Source: Diphasiastrum complanatum (lineage: Eukaryota; Streptophyta; Lycopodiopsida; Lycopodiales; Lycopodiaceae). Taken from it: 64,000 bases of DNA. The notes beneath the pieces were generated by a model. That model did not search any database. It saw only the letters and a list, made by a program, of their open reading frames with translations, and had not been told where the DNA came from. Location of the stretch: contig CM055092.1 in NCBI GenBank assembly GCA_029204225.1, forward strand, positions 66,617,014-66,681,013, given 5' to 3'. Within the stretch, counting starts at the first letter, position 1. Each line of letters starts with the position of its first letter. A program made the position numbers and the translations under genes. Positions 36,892 through 48,291 of this stretch are shown here, piece by piece.

Positions 36892-39800
36892 TCAACCAGC
36901 TAATCTCAGATACATATCCTTCAATCCAACATGTTTCAAGTGTGTAAAATGGCCTTTGACTCCCGCAAAAAACTACAAGGGAGAACCGAATTGAAGGTCA
37001 TAGGTAGTTGTTCAAATTGCAAGACACAAGAAACATAGTTGAACTTAATAGTTGATTTAAAGTTGTACATGTAAACGAATCAATTGAAGCATGAGAAATC
37101 ATACACTTATACACAATTCAATGATTGAGGAATAATTGTTAGCATTAAAACCACAATGTCATACTGAAGCATGACGTTTGTATGGAATATTGAACTCTTT
37201 GCAAGTGGCCTCCACAATGGGTTGAATACTTGGGTAGTGCATGTGACACACTCCTGGAAATAGGTGATGTTCAATCTGCATAAAAAATGCGAAACTTATT
37301 ATCATACTTTTGTATAGTTTCATGCTAAAACTTGGAAACATCAGATGCATTCACATGCTAAAAAAAACTAGCATCTCCTTTATGTAATTATAGACCCATA
37401 AGTTCTTTAAGCTCTTATTTTAATCAAATTCTTCTTTGAAAGTGCTAATAAATACATAATCTTCTAGCTAGATCAAGATGTATATAGATTTGTAGTTTTG
37501 TAAAGATAGTTGAAGAAAGACTACTTCAAAATCAACTTGATTTCAACCAATGAGGCAAGTCAAATATAAATGATGCAAATCTTTATCCTAAGCTTACAGG
37601 TGAGTTTGTATAGATGCTTCTATGTATTAGTATAGAAATGTGTGCATATATAGAATATGCAAATGCCAACTTGTTCATAACAGGCCTTAAGCCTAAGACA
37701 AGTGTAGGCCCTAGATATTTTCAAAAAAGACATACAAGCTTGTATGGAAAGCTATAAGCCACATGTCAAAGAATGTGAACAATCTATCTTTTGGACAAGT
37801 GCCAATCTCAAGGTCTACTTTGTCAAAATAACATATGCTGTAATTCATACTTCTCACATGCCACCTTAATCATTATGTTTTGATGAGTATGTTAAATTCA
37901 AGTCAACTCTCCAAATTTGTACCTTTCATGGGTCAAAATCATTTTTTCATAAAAGAACATAAATACTTTTAATGCTCCAACTTTTTAATATCGCATAACA
38001 CAAAAATGGCACAAGTGATATCAAAGGTCCAAAACTTACTTGGTAAATAAGTCCTCCGCATAGATGCAACCACAAGGTCGAACCTGTGTTGTAGTTTGTT
38101 GAGGCACATACCTAGAAAACAATGATATTGTGCATTGTTATGAGAGAAATGATGAGTCATTGAGAAAGAATGTGGTTTCTTTTCATACTTTATTTACAAA
38201 TTGCAAGCAATTTTCAAATTGAAAATTGTATAAAACATTTGCTTTCCAATGAGGCATGTGATCAATATACATTTTAGAGAACAAAGAGTTATACAAACTA
38301 AATAAATAGTCAATCGTTGTGATCCGATGCATTTTTTCTACTTTTTAAATAATAATACAATATAAAAGGACATATGAGTTTTTTCTATAATGAAGTTGAA
38401 AATAATGTATGAATTTTTTTTTCCCCTTGTGGAACCATTTTGTAGCTTTTCAACACAACATATAAATCTTAAGTATCTCACACAGTCAAGCCTCTCTTGA
38501 AGTAGAGTTTTCATGTATGAATAAACTTGGATTTGACTTGAAATTCAAACTCTACAAAATTGTCCATTTTTCAAATTCTTAAAGTAAAGATGTTGATTCA
38601 CATTAAGTCGAAAATTGGTTCTTTTCATGTTTTGCATTTGTCGAATGTAAACACTACATCAACACTATCTAGGGATTGAAAATTCTATATAGTTTTAAAT
38701 CTTTCTCAAAGACAAAATGTGAGCTTGATTTTGATTCATTCTATCATGAAGGGCTCTATATTATGTTCTTTGTTGCAATTTTCTTCCCGATTAACATATC
38801 TACAATATTTAGCATCTATGGCAATGATTTTGATTTTCTTTGTCTAGAGTATCAATAGTAATGAGTTGCACGTATGGGAACATTGTATGCTTGCATGGGC
38901 ACAAGTAGAGGTAAAGCAAGGGCTATTTCCTCTAGGAGAAACTTGCCCTGAGATTTTATTGCTAGGTTACTCTCTCTACACTTGCATCCTAGTCCCTGGC
39001 ACATGGGTGATGCTATTGGAGATTGAGTACGTAGCATCTACCTGGTTGGGTGGTTTGGCTCCACAGTCATTCCTTTGTGTGTGTCTTCTTAGCAGGATCT
39101 TGGAGTGCTTACTCCTTACAACTAATAGCCACAATTCACAACATATATTGATAATCTAACTTTGAGATTCTATTTCTAGATGTTTGGTCTTAGGCAAAAA
39201 AATTCTAGGATACTTTTGTGGCTTTCAAAGTAGAGGAAGGTTGGGCCACCATATCTATTTTAATTTCAACTACCATGCATATGAAGATAATATGAAGAAT
39301 CCATTTCAAATACAATGGAAAAAAAAAATATCTAATCAAAATCACTTACCTGTTGTCATTGATTGAATAAGACAAGCAATCAAACATTAATATGTAGAAA
39401 AAAAAAATTGATAAGATAATAATATTTGTTGTAGTTTCAGAAAACATGTTTTATTATGAGTAAAATTAAATAGACGACATAATAATGAAAGCGAATGACA
39501 TCAAGCAACTGTTATAATCAAAACATGGATCTTGCATCAAGCATTTGATTGTATTAAAGAGAATGTTTTTCTATACAACCTGCATTGCTGCCCAACCATA
39601 AGGCACAGTTGGAACTCCTTTATTTAGATCAACCATCAAGAAAGTTGCGGATTCCACCACATGACTAATCTCAAATAATATTGCTAGTGTCCATCCACAC
39701 ACCAACTGCACCAAACAAGTAGTATTTGTTATATAGAAAGATGAACACACAAGTAGTCCTCTTGACAACAAATTCCACCAGTGTATTTCACTAAGCATAT

Positions 39801-42800
39801 TCTAATTGGACTAAGAAACATGTGTATTCTGATTATCAACAAACCTGTGATAAGATATATAGCTTCACCATTGGGGGGATTTCGTAGTTGCTATAAAGAA
39901 ATGAAGGATGACAATGTAAACAACATAGGAGAGTTTTGATCCCCAAAAAACCAAAATTTCCAAAGGTGTCATTTTTGCGATAATGCCTCTGCATGAACAA
40001 CCACACATTACACATAACAAAGAGCACACATCAGTGTGACAATCCAAGAAATAAACTTTATATTTGGTACATATCATTTTCGCAATTTTAGCAAATGAGA
40101 TGGAAATAAGTATATGAATTTGCATATTTCAAGAGTTAGTGCAAATTAAGAGATATAATACTCACTGTCCAATTTTTCCTGTGATCAAGGCTTGAAAGTC
40201 ATCGAACCAAATAGCCTTCAATGTCATTAGACCATAAAGTGGCCATAGGTATATGTGCTGCAATGCACAAGTCACAATTAATTCACCTAGAATGTTGAAA
40301 GAGTACTTGACTAACTTTTTAATGCTAAAAGGATTCATAAGGCCTTCATAGCTCGAATGATGGCATTGGTAACTATGTGGGCTATTATTGTAACGCTCAG
40401 GACAATAATCATTCTTGCTAGAGAAAAATCCCATGACTCACCTGATAGGCATGAAAAGAATGTCTTGGTTGTTCTAAGTGCACCCTTCTGATATCAACGT
40501 CATTTGCTCCTATAAAGGTGTTCAACCTTATGAATCCATTCAATCGTATGTACTCACGATGACACTTTGCATCATACATACTCGCATGAATATTGTGCTA
40601 TTTAATACAATATCAATGCTACTTATTTGATTTGAAGATCAAAATTTATGTCAACAAGCTTCATTTTAATATGGATTGAGAAAACATACTAATATATGGG
40701 TCGAATTTGTTCACATTTGTATAAGCATGATGCGCAATAATGTGTTGTTGCCTCCATATATAGCTATCAAACAATAAAATCACAATGAGAAAACAAATTT
40801 TCTCAACTTAAAAGTGACTAGATAATTTTTATATTTTAAGTATCATGTAAAATTTACCTGCTAGCTCCAATTAAATCTAAAGATATTCCCATCAAATATG
40901 AGAACCAAGGCCATGTAGAATATGCTCTTGCAAAGAAGTTCACATCCGAGCTGCTACACAGATCAGCTCTTCTAATTTACAAATCTCTTTTGACATCTTA
41001 AAAGCTTCCAACTTTAGTCAATGACATGCTTGTAGTGTTCATTTAACAAATGGAATGCAACAATCATAACCATGTATTTATTTGCAAAGAAAACGGTAGA
41101 TTCTGTAAAGGTTTTCTTTATATTAACTTGTTTAATGTTCTCCTAAGAGAGCCAAACATCTAAGTCTCTTATTGAATGTTCTTTACATGCACAAAATGAG
41201 CATTTTGGCTATGATATTTCTATACTTTATCAAATACACATATACATAGAACTAGTAGTTGTAAAATGTATCCAACAGCAAGAAAATTGGACACTCACCA
41301 TGGTTGCCGTCATGCATTATATTCATCGCGATATGAGCTTATATGTATCCAAATGCAATAGCATATATAGAAGAAATGATAGGATTTTGGACTTGGAAAA
41401 ACATCAAATAGTAGAAGAACAAATACAATGCTAAGATCACAGCTGACTTGATAAACAAGTGTGAATGCACTCTTGGATTCACATGCATCATTTCCAATTA
41501 AAAAATGATCATTAGACTTTTACATTTCATACAAACATGGCATAAAGATAAAATGCAGTGAAGGTCAAAAAAATTGAATTTATTGTGTAAAGTAGCACTA
41601 ATGTTGAATACTTTTAGAGGCCCAATAAATTTATTATAATTGGAAGGATTTTTCGAAAAGAAGGAATTAGTACTAAATTATAGCTTTTATATTGAGTGGT
41701 AAAGACAACAAATCTGATGTAGGAAATATGTTGCAATGTGTAAGAAAATACATGAAAGTACCTTGTTCCTATGAAAATAAGCCTCAACGCGCTCTTTCAA
41801 TGCCAAATAAAAGGGTTCTTTCACAGTGTCCAAGTACTCCACATTGGTCATGCTTAAGTCCTCATCGCTGGCATCTATTTCACCAACACAGTACTGGTCC
41901 AACAATTTCCTGATAGTCGGTGGAAGATGTCAAGGACATTAGGACATAAGCACAAAAGATCAGTGGACACAGTCTATGACTTCATGTACTGTTGAGCTCT
42001 TAGCTGCTTGCAGGTATTGCTAAAATGAAGACTTGCCAAACACACAAAAACATAGATCTCTGTTTCACATCCAACTTTCATACAAATCCATTTATGTTTT
42101 ATGGAAAATCTGACGTATCCTCCAACTATTCCCATAACACCTTCCTAATATATAGATATCTACTTTGTTTCTGCTTCCTTGGAAGGAAAAAAATATCTTC
42201 GCCTAAGTCTAATCTTCAATTGCTTTGCTTGACCTCAAAGTTCCCAAATTAGATAGTTATTCAAATAGGAGTAAGCGATATTCCGCAAATAAACACATGA
42301 CGTTTTTTGAATCAGTACCCAGAAGTTTGTCTGTTCTTCCTTGTCTCTCTTTGTGATTCTACAAAGGTGCTGTGCCAAAATTGCTCATTGTCTGAATTCT
42401 TTTCTTAACAACATCTAGACGAGTTCGTTCCAATTGATGCCAGATAAGGTAATTCCCATAAGTCTAGAACATAAAAAAAACTTATTGTGTTGGAACGTTG
42501 CAATCCTTGAGCATTTTTTAAAATGAGCTGCATGTTGTAGCCTAGAGACAGAACTCTCTTTTTACAATTATGATTTGATTGACCTTCATCTCTAACGTTA
42601 GAAAGAGAACTTTATATATCGTTCCATGATATGAACTTGTAAATCATATACAGATTATCACATTATAAACTTTCTAGCATTCTATACCATCTAGCGTAGA
42701 TTTGTATGTCTATTCTTTGTATGCGTCTCTCTGCATCAGCTATCGTCTTTTTGGTATCTTGTCCTTCAACTCAAAAGGCTTACTGAATTTGAAGGAGATT

Positions 42801-44073
42801 ATTGTTTTAGCATGTGTACTGAACTTTTCAAATACTCATCTGTCGATGTTTCTTCAACTCAGCTACAACATCCAATCACTTAAAACGAACATTCGGATGT
42901 CTCAAAGAAAGAATACCTAGCGGTTGCACTTCTGATATTCGGCGGAATTGTTGACCATCGTAGTCGTTGTTTGTTGCATGTCGTCAAGAAGCATGTTGCT
43001 TTCGTGGCCCATCTTAAGCAACTAAGAGGTTTGTATGTAGTATAACTCGGCACGTAATTGCCTACAAACTATGTCTTCAGGACAACTAGACCCCACCCTA
43101 TAGACACATTTGATGCCATCTGGAGAAATGTCGGGAATGTGCTCTCGAAATTGAAGAGAATAATTTGCTTGAAGTTAGTGTTCATATGCAGGAATTCGAT
43201 TAAATTTGGCTGAAGGTAATGCCCCCGCAACAAGGACCAACTAGATGATGGCAATGTTGCTGCAATACTAGGATAGCACGGCACACACAGTAGGAGTCGA
43301 ACTTGAAGCATTCCCAATTTTGACAAACTAGCAAAGGCCATCTGCTGACGCGAGGCATGCTATATAGAAACTAACCAACTGACCGTGCATGTAGTAACCT
43401 GATAGTTGAGGGTATAATGACTCGTATACACCCTGACCTCTACAGTTATAGTGGGTAAGATTGTGAACACACAATGCTAATCATGAAATTGTGTGGAAAA
43501 TAGCTAACTATCAGTATATTACTTTCTTAGTTTGCTTGCAAATAAGAGCATGCTTAGCATGTATTTACCAGACATAAAGTGGATGATAGGAGTTGAATAA
43601 ATATGTCGAATCTTGCCCTGCTCGCACCCTGTTAGCAGAGCCCATGGATCAGTCTAGTCACTAGTGCATATGTTCAGCTACCATCCAAGGGCATATATAA
43701 ATGAAGTACGATGCATAATTATCCCGTTCATGATTGGAAACTGGTAGCTCTCTACGCGCGTCGACCAGAATGCTCATGTGAAGGAGAATGCTGAAATTAA
43801 TTTCATAAACTAAAGACGCACAGCGCAGAGTTCCTACAGGACTATTAGAAGACAATATAAGAAGTGGTACCATTTTGTCACATCATACACCTTCCCATCA
43901 ATTACCAGCCAGCAATCTTTTGGTGTTTCATGTAATGCCACTTCTTTGCGGCTGTATTTCTTCAGTGCTTCCCGTGGGGATGCCTTGATCGTGCTGGCAA
44001 CCCCATCATGAGTGTAATCAATTGTCATTTTGAGTGTGGCTGCTGCAGATGTACCTCGTAGCTGGAAGGACAT
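36892..44073 (-). pseudogene. Front-end (delta-5-type) fatty acid desaturase, copy D2, all 13 exons
   Basis: Most complete copy. Exons: 43871-44073 (ATG; cytochrome b5 start, KDCWLVIDGKVYDVTK), 43569-43628, 41762-41909, 41299-41482 (HDGNH), 40858-about 40955, 40690-40763 (QQHIIAHHAYTN), 40442-40509 (QPRHSFHAYQ), 40166-40257, 39845-39988, 39580-39705 (GWAAMQ), 38040-38111, 37165-37275 (IEHHLFPG) and 36892-36972. Phases agree and almost all junctions are GT/AG. Lesions: exon 2 is 60 bases instead of 93, an in-frame loss of 11 codons including HPGG; the exon 4 acceptor is CAT; exon 4 has TAA after AFGYI; exon 9 lacks one base. The exon 4 and 9 lesions are shared with D1. All three His boxes are intact. 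It would not give a normal enzyme. Confidence 0.88.
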
Positions 44074-45769
44074 GATCAACGTTTCAATACAGCCGCATAT
44101 ATCGAAAGAGAGTGCTGTTCTACCTTTTCTAAATCAGAAACTGCATCTATATATCACACTGGCTGTGATACAGCGTGTCTCGGCTTATGAGCTTTCACAG
44201 CTCAAATGACTCATGCATGCTGAGTTCTAAGCACTGTCAAACTATATTGTCATTAGAATTCAAGTTGGAGTTGGACGCAATCTAATAAGCAAGGACAAGT
44301 ATACAACTAGATTGTACTGCTAAACAACATGCCATTCTTTGTATCGCGAAATGCGACGCGCTGATAAGGATTAGTCATTGTAGCTAAACTCATTAGGAAT
44401 ATTGGTATGTAGAGAGACTTACTGGAGCTCCAAAACACCGATAGAGATCAACCGTTAAGAGTTGGATTCTCCAATCAAGTTAATTTCCTGGAGGCTGTGA
44501 GTGCAACACATATCAATAGATCCACGAAAGAAAGCCTTGCGTTAATCTCCAACGCGACAACAACCCCCTTATGTACTACCACCCCGACGACAATTTTCAT
44601 GACAAAAAAAGCATCAAACTGCGTTTCGTGTGGACAGTCGAGAATAACATTTGTCAGACGAAAATGAAAGAAAATATTTTTACATTAATGATTCGCTGAA
44701 TTTTCTATGGCCATTTTTTTCAAATCTTCATCAGACTAACCGCAATTCGACTGATTAAGTCTGAACAAATTAGTATTTTACGTTTATGATTTGCTGAATT
44801 TTATTTCTATGGTCCTTTTTCCAAATCTTTATCAGACTGACGGCAATTCTGATTAAGATCTGAACTAAGTATTTTACATTCAGGATTCGCTGAATTTTCT
44901 ATGGTCATTTATTTTCTCGAATATTCATGAGACTGACGGCAATTCTGAGTAAGATCTGAACTAAGTAGTATTTTAAAATTGTGAATCGCGGAATTTTCTA
45001 TGCTCCTTTCTTTCAAATCTTCGTGATTCTTAGGATCCGAACTAAGAAACTTTCCACTATGTCATGAACAAGTCAGGACGACCATTTTAACGTCTCTGAC
45101 TCTGCGCTGTTACGTGTAACTATAAGTAATAATCAATACTTAATATAATCTAAGAAATATCACAATATGTTATGAAAGATGGCATCGAAGTAAGTAGAAA
45201 TCAGTGAGACATATTGCAGGATTGGGTTTCCATTCTTGTTCTCTCGCCATGCCATTTAGCGTTAAGAGACGGGTCATGACAGTCTTTCATGACAGTAGAC
45301 TTTGTCATGCAGCATGTCATGACAAAGTCATGTGAGTTTTGAATACGAACTAATTTAACTTTTTGATTATTCAGATTTGTGCTATGTATTGTCAAGGACT
45401 CAAGACTCATTGCAGTTTGCAACCAGCCCGCGGCCAAGGTCTATGACTCTTATGGATTACATACTAGAAAATCAAAATAACTAGATAACTTTTAGTTGGG
45501 GGAATGCTCTCCCATCCTAGGAGAGCACTCCGCCCGAGCAAGTGGAAGACCCAAAGAGGGGACTCTCAGGGACCAAGGAAAGAGAATCTTTGTTTTGGAG
45601 AGATAATGCTAGTTTTCGAAGAGAGAATTATATTATAACAACGTTTTGAAATGATGGAGAGAGAAATCAAGGTGCATATTCTGCCTCTAAAGATGCCTGT
45701 AAAACATATAATCTAAATCTGAGTAGATTTTCATGACTTTGGATGAATTTTGAACGTTACCTAGCGTGA
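44074..45769 (-). promoter_or_regulatory. Upstream region of D2, duplicated upstream of D3
   Basis: Homologous to 51180-52875. No gene is seen. It includes a tandem repeat (44680-45070) and a hairpin-prone stretch at 45270-45335, where ACTTTGTCATG is followed by its complement. A regulatory role is inferred only from position. Confidence 0.45.
44680..45070. repeat. Tandem repeat, about four units of about 97 bp
   Basis: Units begin near 44680, 44782, 44878 and 44976, each with a version of GATTCGCTGAATTTTCTATG followed by CAGACTGACGGCAATTCTG and a GATCTGAACTAAG-like end. The array upstream of D3 (about 51560-51840) has fewer units. Confidence 0.75.
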
Positions 45770-46689
45770 AGATTTATGTGCTCTAGGTTTTGGTTGGTTT
45801 TGATGCCCTTGAGGCTAGGCTTAAAGAAAAGGAAGACCCTCGTGTGGGGGCCTTCCTGTATACATTCGTTTCTTCATATCTCTGTCTCTCTCGGATTTCT
45901 CTCACAGTTACTCCCTCCCTTCCTCCAGCGATCTCTCTCTCCTTCTTCACCCTGCCTGCGCTCTTCATCCATCTGCGCACCTGCTCTCTAGCTATCTGCG
46001 CTGCCCATCTGCACTCTCCATCTGCGCATCTGCACTCTCCATCTGCGGTTCTATCCACCAACTTCTCTTCTAGTGGTATCCTAGTTCATATGCCATAGAG
46101 GATTTAGAAGGTTTAGAAGTCATATCAATGCTCCTAATGTGAAAAACATTGGACAAATACTAAAGGGAATTGAACTTGTGAAATCCTTTATATGTGTTTT
46201 GATTTTGAATGGACAATCATTATTTAATGATTGTATAGATGAAAAATGAATGATTGTAACTGTTGATCATGATGGTAATAATGTGTGATAATAATTATTG
46301 TTTGGACTTAGTGATATTTGTGAGATGTGTGAGCAAGATTGAATGTTTTCATAATTGAGTAGTACAACACTTTTAAGATTTGTAGAAGAAGGTATAGTGT
46401 TGGATAGAGAGGTGTAGGTGTGAAGCCTAGCCCCACCATCCTAGCCTAGTGGGTGCCATCTTGAAGTAGTCAAGGAAAGTCACTCAAGAGGACCGATCCA
46501 AGGCAATGTGTTTCCTTTTAAAGGTCTTGCCCTTTATTATAAGGCAAGTACTTAGGAGATATATTCCCGAAAAATGACTTAGGCCTCTTCATGATTTATA
46601 CTTATCCGGCTCATATCTTCATTTTTGAGTATATCATGCCATATTTATGTTGATATTCAATATTTAATATTTTCGTGGCATCACAAAAC
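45770..46689 (-). mobile_element. LTR-like sequence at the right end of the inserted block
   Basis: The minus strand starts TGTGATGCCACGAAAAT and runs to about 45770, where the desaturase upstream duplication stops matching. A CT-rich stretch with repeats of CTGCACTCTCCATCTGCG lies at 45950-46060. It looks like a Ty3/gypsy LTR. Overlapping frames at 45776-46098 are not coding. Confidence 0.45.
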
Positions 46690-47011
46690 TTGGATCTAAC
46701 TTGAAATTCAAACCATACAAAATTGTCCATTTTTCAAATTCTTAAAGTAAAGTTGTTGATTCACATTAAGTTGAAAATTGGTTCTTTCCATGTTTTGCAT
46801 TTGCCAAATGTAAACACTACATTAACACTATCTTGGGATTTAAAATTCCATCTATTATACATGAATTTATTGAAAACAAATTACATATTTTAGGTAGACC
46901 TGGATTGATTCACTGTTTCTATATAGCACAAATTAGTAATCTATGTAGGCCGATATAAAGAGCATAACTTGTTATAGAAAAGTTGGTTTGAGAGTTGTGT
47001 TTGTGTGTGTC

Positions 47012-47024
<13 letters not shown>

Positions 47025-47104
<80 letters not shown>
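47025..47104. repeat. (GA)n microsatellite
   Basis: About 40 perfect GA units, preceded by a GT-rich run, in intron 10 of D3. The D2 intron lacks it. Open frames over it are artefacts. Confidence 0.97.
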
Positions 47105-47109
<5 letters not shown>

Positions 47110-47314
47110 GGCTATATATTATGTTCTTTGTTGCATATTTCTTCCCGATTAACATATCTACAATATTTAGCATCTATGGCAATGATTTTGATTTTCTTTG
47201 TCTGGATAAGTAGCTAGTGGTTTAAATATTGATGTTTCAAATCATCACAATACTATCCACTTGCATTACAATGGACTAGACGTTTCAAAGATAAAATATT
47301 TATAAGTTTATTGA

Positions 47315-47515
47315 TGTTATGTCCATGTCCTACATATAGAATTCAACATAGTCCTAGACTTGGATACACGGCACTCCAACACTCAAAATTATTGGTTACA
47401 CCTTGTTATTCCGAACTAGGCCCAAAATGTAATTAATAACCTTGTGAGGACCCCCACACATATTATGACATGTGGATCTATTGCATGGGTTAGGAAGGCT
47501 ATGGGCATGGTGTAG
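47315..47515 (+). repeat. Ty3/gypsy LTR fragment
   Basis: Starts TGTTATGTCCATGTCC and resembles the LTR at 30951 over about 200 bp, including the segment before CTTGTGAGGACCC. It is inserted in intron 10 of D3 and absent from D2. Confidence 0.6.
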
Positions 47516-48291
47516 AGTATTAATAGTAATGACTTGCACGTCACTATATGCATGCATGGGCACAAGTAGAGGTAAAGCAAGGGCTATTTCCTCTAGGAGA
47601 AACTCACCTTGAGATTTTATTACCAGGTTACTCTCTCTACACTTGCTAGGTTACTCTCTCTACACTTGCAGCCTATTCCCTAGCATAGGGGTGATGCTAT
47701 TGTAGATTGAGTCAATAGCATCTGCTTGGTTGGGTGGTTTGGCTCCACAGTCATTCCTTTGTGTGTGTCTTCTTATCAGGATTTAGAGCTGCTTTCTCCT
47801 GTGCTTTCTCCTGACAACTAATAGCCACAATTCACAACATATATTGATAATCTAATTTTGAGATTCTATTTCTAGATGTTTGGTCTTAGGCAAAAAAATT
47901 CTAGGATATTTTTATGGCTTTCTAAGTAGAGGAAGGTTGATAAATGATTGGAGCTAACATATCCATTTTAATTTCAACTACCATGCATAGGAAGGTAATA
48001 TGAAGAATCCATCTCAAAGACAATGGAAAAAGATAATATCTAATCAATATCACTTACCTGTTGTCATTGATTGAACAAGAAAAGCAGTCAAAACATTAAT
48101 ATGTAGATTTCTTTTTTTTGATAAGATAATAATATTTGTTGTAGTTTCAGAAAACATGTTTTATGATGAGTAAAATTAAATAGACAACATAATAATGAAA
48201 GAGAATGACATCAAGCAACTGTTATAATCAAAACATGAATCTTGCATCAAGCATTTGATTGTATTAAAGAGTAAATGTTTTTCTATACAAC

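Larger units (their letters stand above)
34130..43101 (-). repeat. Right arm of the large inverted repeat
   Basis: Reverse complement of 1-10377, lacking the second tandem LTR-like unit. It contains D2 exons 3-13 and the 3' flank. The D2 gene and upstream DNA continue past 43101; the partner sequence would lie left of the window. The loop between the arms is about 23.7 kb and is filled with retroelements and the 3' part of D3. Confidence 0.85.
26130..46689. mobile_element. 20.5-kb block inserted in intron 10 of D3
   Basis: The left end reads TGTGATGCCATATTTATG and the right end TTTTCGTGGCATCACA: inverted TGTGATGCCA/TGGCATCACA termini with TG...CA ends. The flanks are AAATT and AAACT; D2 has AAACT once at the equivalent intron site. 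This fits a 5-bp target duplication with one change. The block holds retroelement pieces, the duplicated gene pair and all of D2. It cannot be a simple single element; more likely an LTR element inserted first and later rearrangement or duplication filled it. Confidence 0.6.
46690..48291 (-). other. Intron 10 of D3 (upstream half)
   Basis: Matches D2 intron 10 (38500-39579), with extra material: a (GA)n tract and a gypsy LTR piece. There are no exons. Confidence 0.7.

Noticed and set aside
45776-46098. Overlapping Ser/Leu-rich frames on both strands
   Set aside because: They fall in a CT-rich LTR-like stretch; both strands are open because of base composition.
46919-47217. Frames of alternating Ser-Leu or Arg-Glu
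   Set aside because: They are translations of the (GA)n microsatellite.
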